Below are positions 62,056 through 64,000 of a stretch of 64,000 nucleotides of DNA, piece after piece. The DNA lies in NCBI RefSeq assembly GCF_038811545.1, contig NZ_CP133319.1, positions 3,253,516-3,317,515 of the forward strand. Reading direction: 5' to 3'. Made by a program: the position numbers and the translations under genes. Numbering within the stretch: position 1 is the first letter of the stretch; each line of letters starts with the position of its first letter. Origin of the DNA: Rhodoligotrophos sp. CJ14 (GTDB lineage: Bacteria; Pseudomonadota; Alphaproteobacteria; Rhizobiales; Im1). The notes beneath the pieces were generated by a model. The model had not been told where the DNA came from. It made no database searches and was given only the letters and a program-made list of their open reading frames with translations.

Positions 62056-62263
62056 TTGGGAGGGCGGCCGGTGAGATCTGACAGGTCCCTTCGAGCCGGC
62101 CTTCCGCTCCAGTCCACGCTGAGCGGCGCGCCACCGCTTCCGGCATCCAGGCCAGGTGACGCGTCGCTCGTTTGAGTGCAGTGCAATATTCAATCTGGCG
62201 GTAATTCCATCGCGGGGCGATATGCGCTAGTCTCGCGGGCCGCGAGAGTTAATTTTGGTGGAA

Positions 62264-63142
62264 ATGATGGATATCCGCAGGGTTGGCGTGATTGGTGCTG
62301 GTCAGATGGGCAATGGTATTGCCCATGTCTGTGCGCTGGCGGGTCACGATGTCTATCTCAACGACCTGACGCGGGAGACGATCGAGTCGGCGCTGGCCAC
62401 GATCAACGGCAACATGGCGCGGCAGGTTCGCAATGGCCGCATCTCCGAGGATGACCGCAGGAGCGCGCTGGGACGCATCCATATCGCCGAGACGCTCGAG
62501 GGTCTTGAGCCCTGTGATCTGATCATCGAATCGGCCAGTGAGGACGAGCAGGTCAAGCGGAAGATTTTCGGTCAGCTTTGCCCGGTCGTCCGGCCTGATG
62601 CCATCGTCGCCACCAACACGTCGTCGATCTCCATCACACGTCTGGCTGCTGCGACGGACCGCCCCGAGCGCTTCATGGGCATCCACTTCATGAATCCGGT
62701 GCCGGTGATGGAGCTGGTGGAGCTTATCCGCGGTATTGCCACCGATGATGAGACCTTCCACACCGTCCGCCATTTCACCATTGGCTTGGGCAAGACCATC
62801 GCCGTTGCTGAAGATTTCCCGGCCTTCATCGTTAATCGCATTCTGCTGCCGATGATAAATGAGGCGGTTTACACCCTTTATGAAGGGGTCGGGACCGTCG
62901 AGGCTATCGATACCGCGATGAAGCTGGGCGCCCATCATCCCATGGGCCCCTTGGAGCTCGCCGATTTCATCGGGCTTGATACCTGCCTGTCCATTATGCA
63001 GGTGCTGTATGAGGGACTGGCCGATTCGAAGTACCGGCCCTGTCCGCTTCTGGTGAAATATGTTGAGGCGGGCTGGCTCGGGCGTAAGACGCAGCGAGGC
63101 TTCTATGATTATCGCGGCGAGAAGCCGATTCCGACGCGTTGA
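62264..63142 (+). CDS. 3-hydroxybutyryl-CoA dehydrogenase
   Basis: A 292-residue enzyme with NAD motif VGVIGAGQMGNGIAHV, ATNTSSISITRLA, the catalytic HFMNPVP region and the C-terminal HHPMGPLELADFIGLDTCLSI. It oxidises (S)-3-hydroxybutyryl-CoA to acetoacetyl-CoA. In-frame TTG 62255 and GTG 62258 precede ATG 62264 and 62267. Order cobO-type, etfB, etfA, hbd is typical for rhizobia. Confidence 0.93.
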   Translation: MMDIRRVGVIGAGQMGNGIAHVCALAGHDVYLNDLTRETIESALATINGNMARQVRNGRISEDDRRSALGRIHIAETLEGLEPCDLIIESASEDEQVKRKIFGQLCPVVRPDAIVATNTSSISITRLAAATDRPERFMGIHFMNPVPVMELVELIRGIATDDETFHTVRHFTIGLGKTIAVAEDFPAFIVNRILLPMINEAVYTLYEGVGTVEAIDTAMKLGAHHPMGPLELADFIGLDTCLSIMQVLYEGLADSKYRPCPLLVKYVEAGWLGRKTQRGFYDYRGEKPIPTR

Positions 63143-63357
63143 GCCCTAATAATCCGGGTTCTGCATACCTTTCTTTTGCCACGAACCAGCCCTTCTACGG
63201 CCGAATTGCAGTAGCAGATTTGCATCGTTGCCTCTGGTGGTTCGGCTTTGAGAAGAGCTTCGGAGATCTCAGCCCCCCAGCCCCCCTCGAAGTGCTTTGA
63301 GGAGCCGGGCCACCGCGTATCTCCCTTGAGTTCAGTCAGTGGCAGGTAACAGGCCGG

Positions 63358-63384
63358 GCCGGCGTCGGGAAACCGACGGCCGGC
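63358..63384 (+). terminator. Hairpin with GAAA tetraloop
   Basis: GCCGGC-GTCGG (63358-63368) pairs with CCGAC-G-GCCGGC (63373-63384), one bulged G, closing a GAAA tetraloop. No U-run follows. It could mark the end of the upstream transcript or be a structural RNA element. Confidence 0.4.
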
Positions 63385-63419
63385 TCGACCCTTTCTGGAC
63401 CTTCTTATCTGCCGGCTCT

Positions 63420-63448
63420 CTTGATTTCCATACGACTTTTGCCGATAT
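63420..63448 (+). promoter_or_regulatory. RpoH-like promoter candidate for htpG
   Basis: CTTGAT (63420-63425), 16 bp, then CCGATAT (63442-63448), close to the alphaproteobacterial sigma-32 pattern (CTTGAA, 16-17 bp, C-TATAT). It ends about 41 bp before the htpG ATG. Judged by eye. Confidence 0.4.
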
Positions 63449-63489
63449 CCCGCCCGGTGGATCAGTAGATGTAAGGGACCTCAACGAGA

Positions 63490-64000
63490 ATGACCGCGAC
63501 AGACAAGTCCGGCAGTGGAGCTGCTGCCGAAGCTCTTGCCTCCGGCGAAACCCATTCCTTTCAGGCTGAAGTCGCCCGCCTCCTGCACCTGATGGTGCAC
63601 TCCGTCTATTCTGATACCGATATCTTCCTTCGCGAGCTGATCTCGAATAGCGCCGATGCTTGTGACAAGCTTCGCTACGAGGCTTTGTCCAATCCGGCCT
63701 TGCTGGCAGATGATCCTGAACTCGCCATCACCCTGGTTGCCGACAAGACCAAGGGTACACTGACCGTCGCGGACAATGGCATCGGCATGAGCCGCGCGGA
63801 ACTGATCGACAATCTCGGCACGATCGCACGGTCCGGCACCCATGCCTTCATGGAAAGCATCGGCGAGAGCGGCAGCGCCCCCAAGCTCATCGGCCAGTTC
63901 GGTGTCGGCTTTTATGCGGCCTTTATGGTGGCATCCCGCGTCGATGTCGTCTCGCGCCGCGCCGGAAGTGATGAAGTCTGGCAATGGTCATCCGATGGTT
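63490..64000 (+). CDS. htpG: Chaperone HtpG (Hsp90), C-terminal part beyond the window
   Basis: The first 170 codons. [20 protein letters not shown], then [18 protein letters not shown] and [19 protein letters not shown] are the Hsp90 N-terminal ATPase motifs; [14 protein letters not shown] is the lid-proximal block. The frame is open at the window end. ATP-dependent chaperone, heat-induced in most bacteria. Confidence 0.95.
   Translation, partial: MTATDKSGSGAAAEALASGETHSFQAEVARLLHLMVHSVYSDTDIFLRELISNSADACDKLRYEALSNPALLADDPELAITLVADKTKGTLTVADNGIGMSRAELIDNLGTIARSGTHAFMESIGESGSAPKLIGQFGVGFYAAFMVASRVDVVSRRAGSDEVWQWSSDG

Larger units (their letters stand above)
63143..63489. other. Intergenic region upstream of htpG
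   Basis: 347 bp, no gene seen. It contains a stable hairpin and a heat-shock-like promoter, annotated separately. The rest shows nothing recognisable. Confidence 0.4.

Overview
The window looks like chromosomal sequence of a GC-rich alphaproteobacterium, most likely of the order Hyphomicrobiales (Rhizobiales). The support is the set of lineage-typical families (PhaR, DUF1674, DUF2794, DUF2125, a TIGR02302-type Q/G-rich membrane protein, a DUF3426 zinc-ribbon protein), the tlpA / argH / small lipoprotein / lysA / TIGR02302 block, a LexA box of the alphaproteobacterial direct-repeat type, and a dispersed intergenic repeat of the kind common in rhizobial genomes. I saw no rRNA, tRNA, CRISPR array, transposase or phage gene.

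Layout. 0-6.9 kb is accessory: an incomplete OtnK-like four-carbon sugar-acid kinase diverges from a GntR/FCD regulator, followed on the minus strand by a class III aminotransferase, a family 5 solute-binding protein and a fused alpha-beta E1 dehydrogenase. 7-13 kb holds a DUF1269 protein, a crotonase, a ureohydrolase, a single-domain ModE-like regulator, rsmB, htpX and a DUF1674 protein. 13-18 kb has a GGDEF-EAL protein with both signature motifs lost, converging on phaR, then phaA-phaB (polyhydroxybutyrate precursor synthesis). 18-20.7 kb is modABC with a probable Mo-box. 20.7-29.7 kb holds rpe, a heparinase II/III-like protein, purH, a DsbA-like isomerase, argG, an SLC13-type permease and a MarR-controlled drug-efflux MFS gene. 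29.8-37.3 kb holds a TusA-like protein whose start lies in a repeat, a CobW GTPase, a D,D-carboxypeptidase, a divergent dauA-like / gbuA pair, chaC, a DUF2125 protein and a sugar acetyltransferase. 37.3-45 kb has a repeat cluster, an SOS-box-preceded small gene of unknown function, B12-dependent ribonucleotide reductase nrdJ, plsC, a YdcF-like protein, ftsX-ftsE, a DUF3426 protein and hpt. 45-52.1 kb is the TIGR02302 / lysA / lipoprotein / argH / tlpA block, a DUF2794 protein and a terminator preceded by another hairpin. 52.2-64 kb holds a Bax-inhibitor-like protein, the YbbP/YbbA-type ABC pair divergent from tesA, an aldo-keto reductase, thpR, a tyrosine phosphatase, a PduO-type adenosyltransferase, etfBA, 3-hydroxybutyryl-CoA dehydrogenase and the 5' part of htpG.

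Connections. phaA, phaB, phaR, etfBA and the 3-hydroxybutyryl-CoA dehydrogenase all act in C4 acyl-CoA / PHB metabolism. The dauA-like oxidase and gbuA fit a route from D-arginine through 2-ketoarginine to 4-guanidinobutyrate, then GABA and urea. nrdJ needs adenosylcobalamin, which the PduO-type enzyme could make. The observations I would check first are the LexA box with an apparently leaderless small gene beside nrdJ, the TusA-like gene that starts inside an intergenic repeat, the Mo-box with a truncated ModE-like protein, and the orphan catabolic cluster at the left edge. All family assignments come from reading motifs by eye; no search was run.
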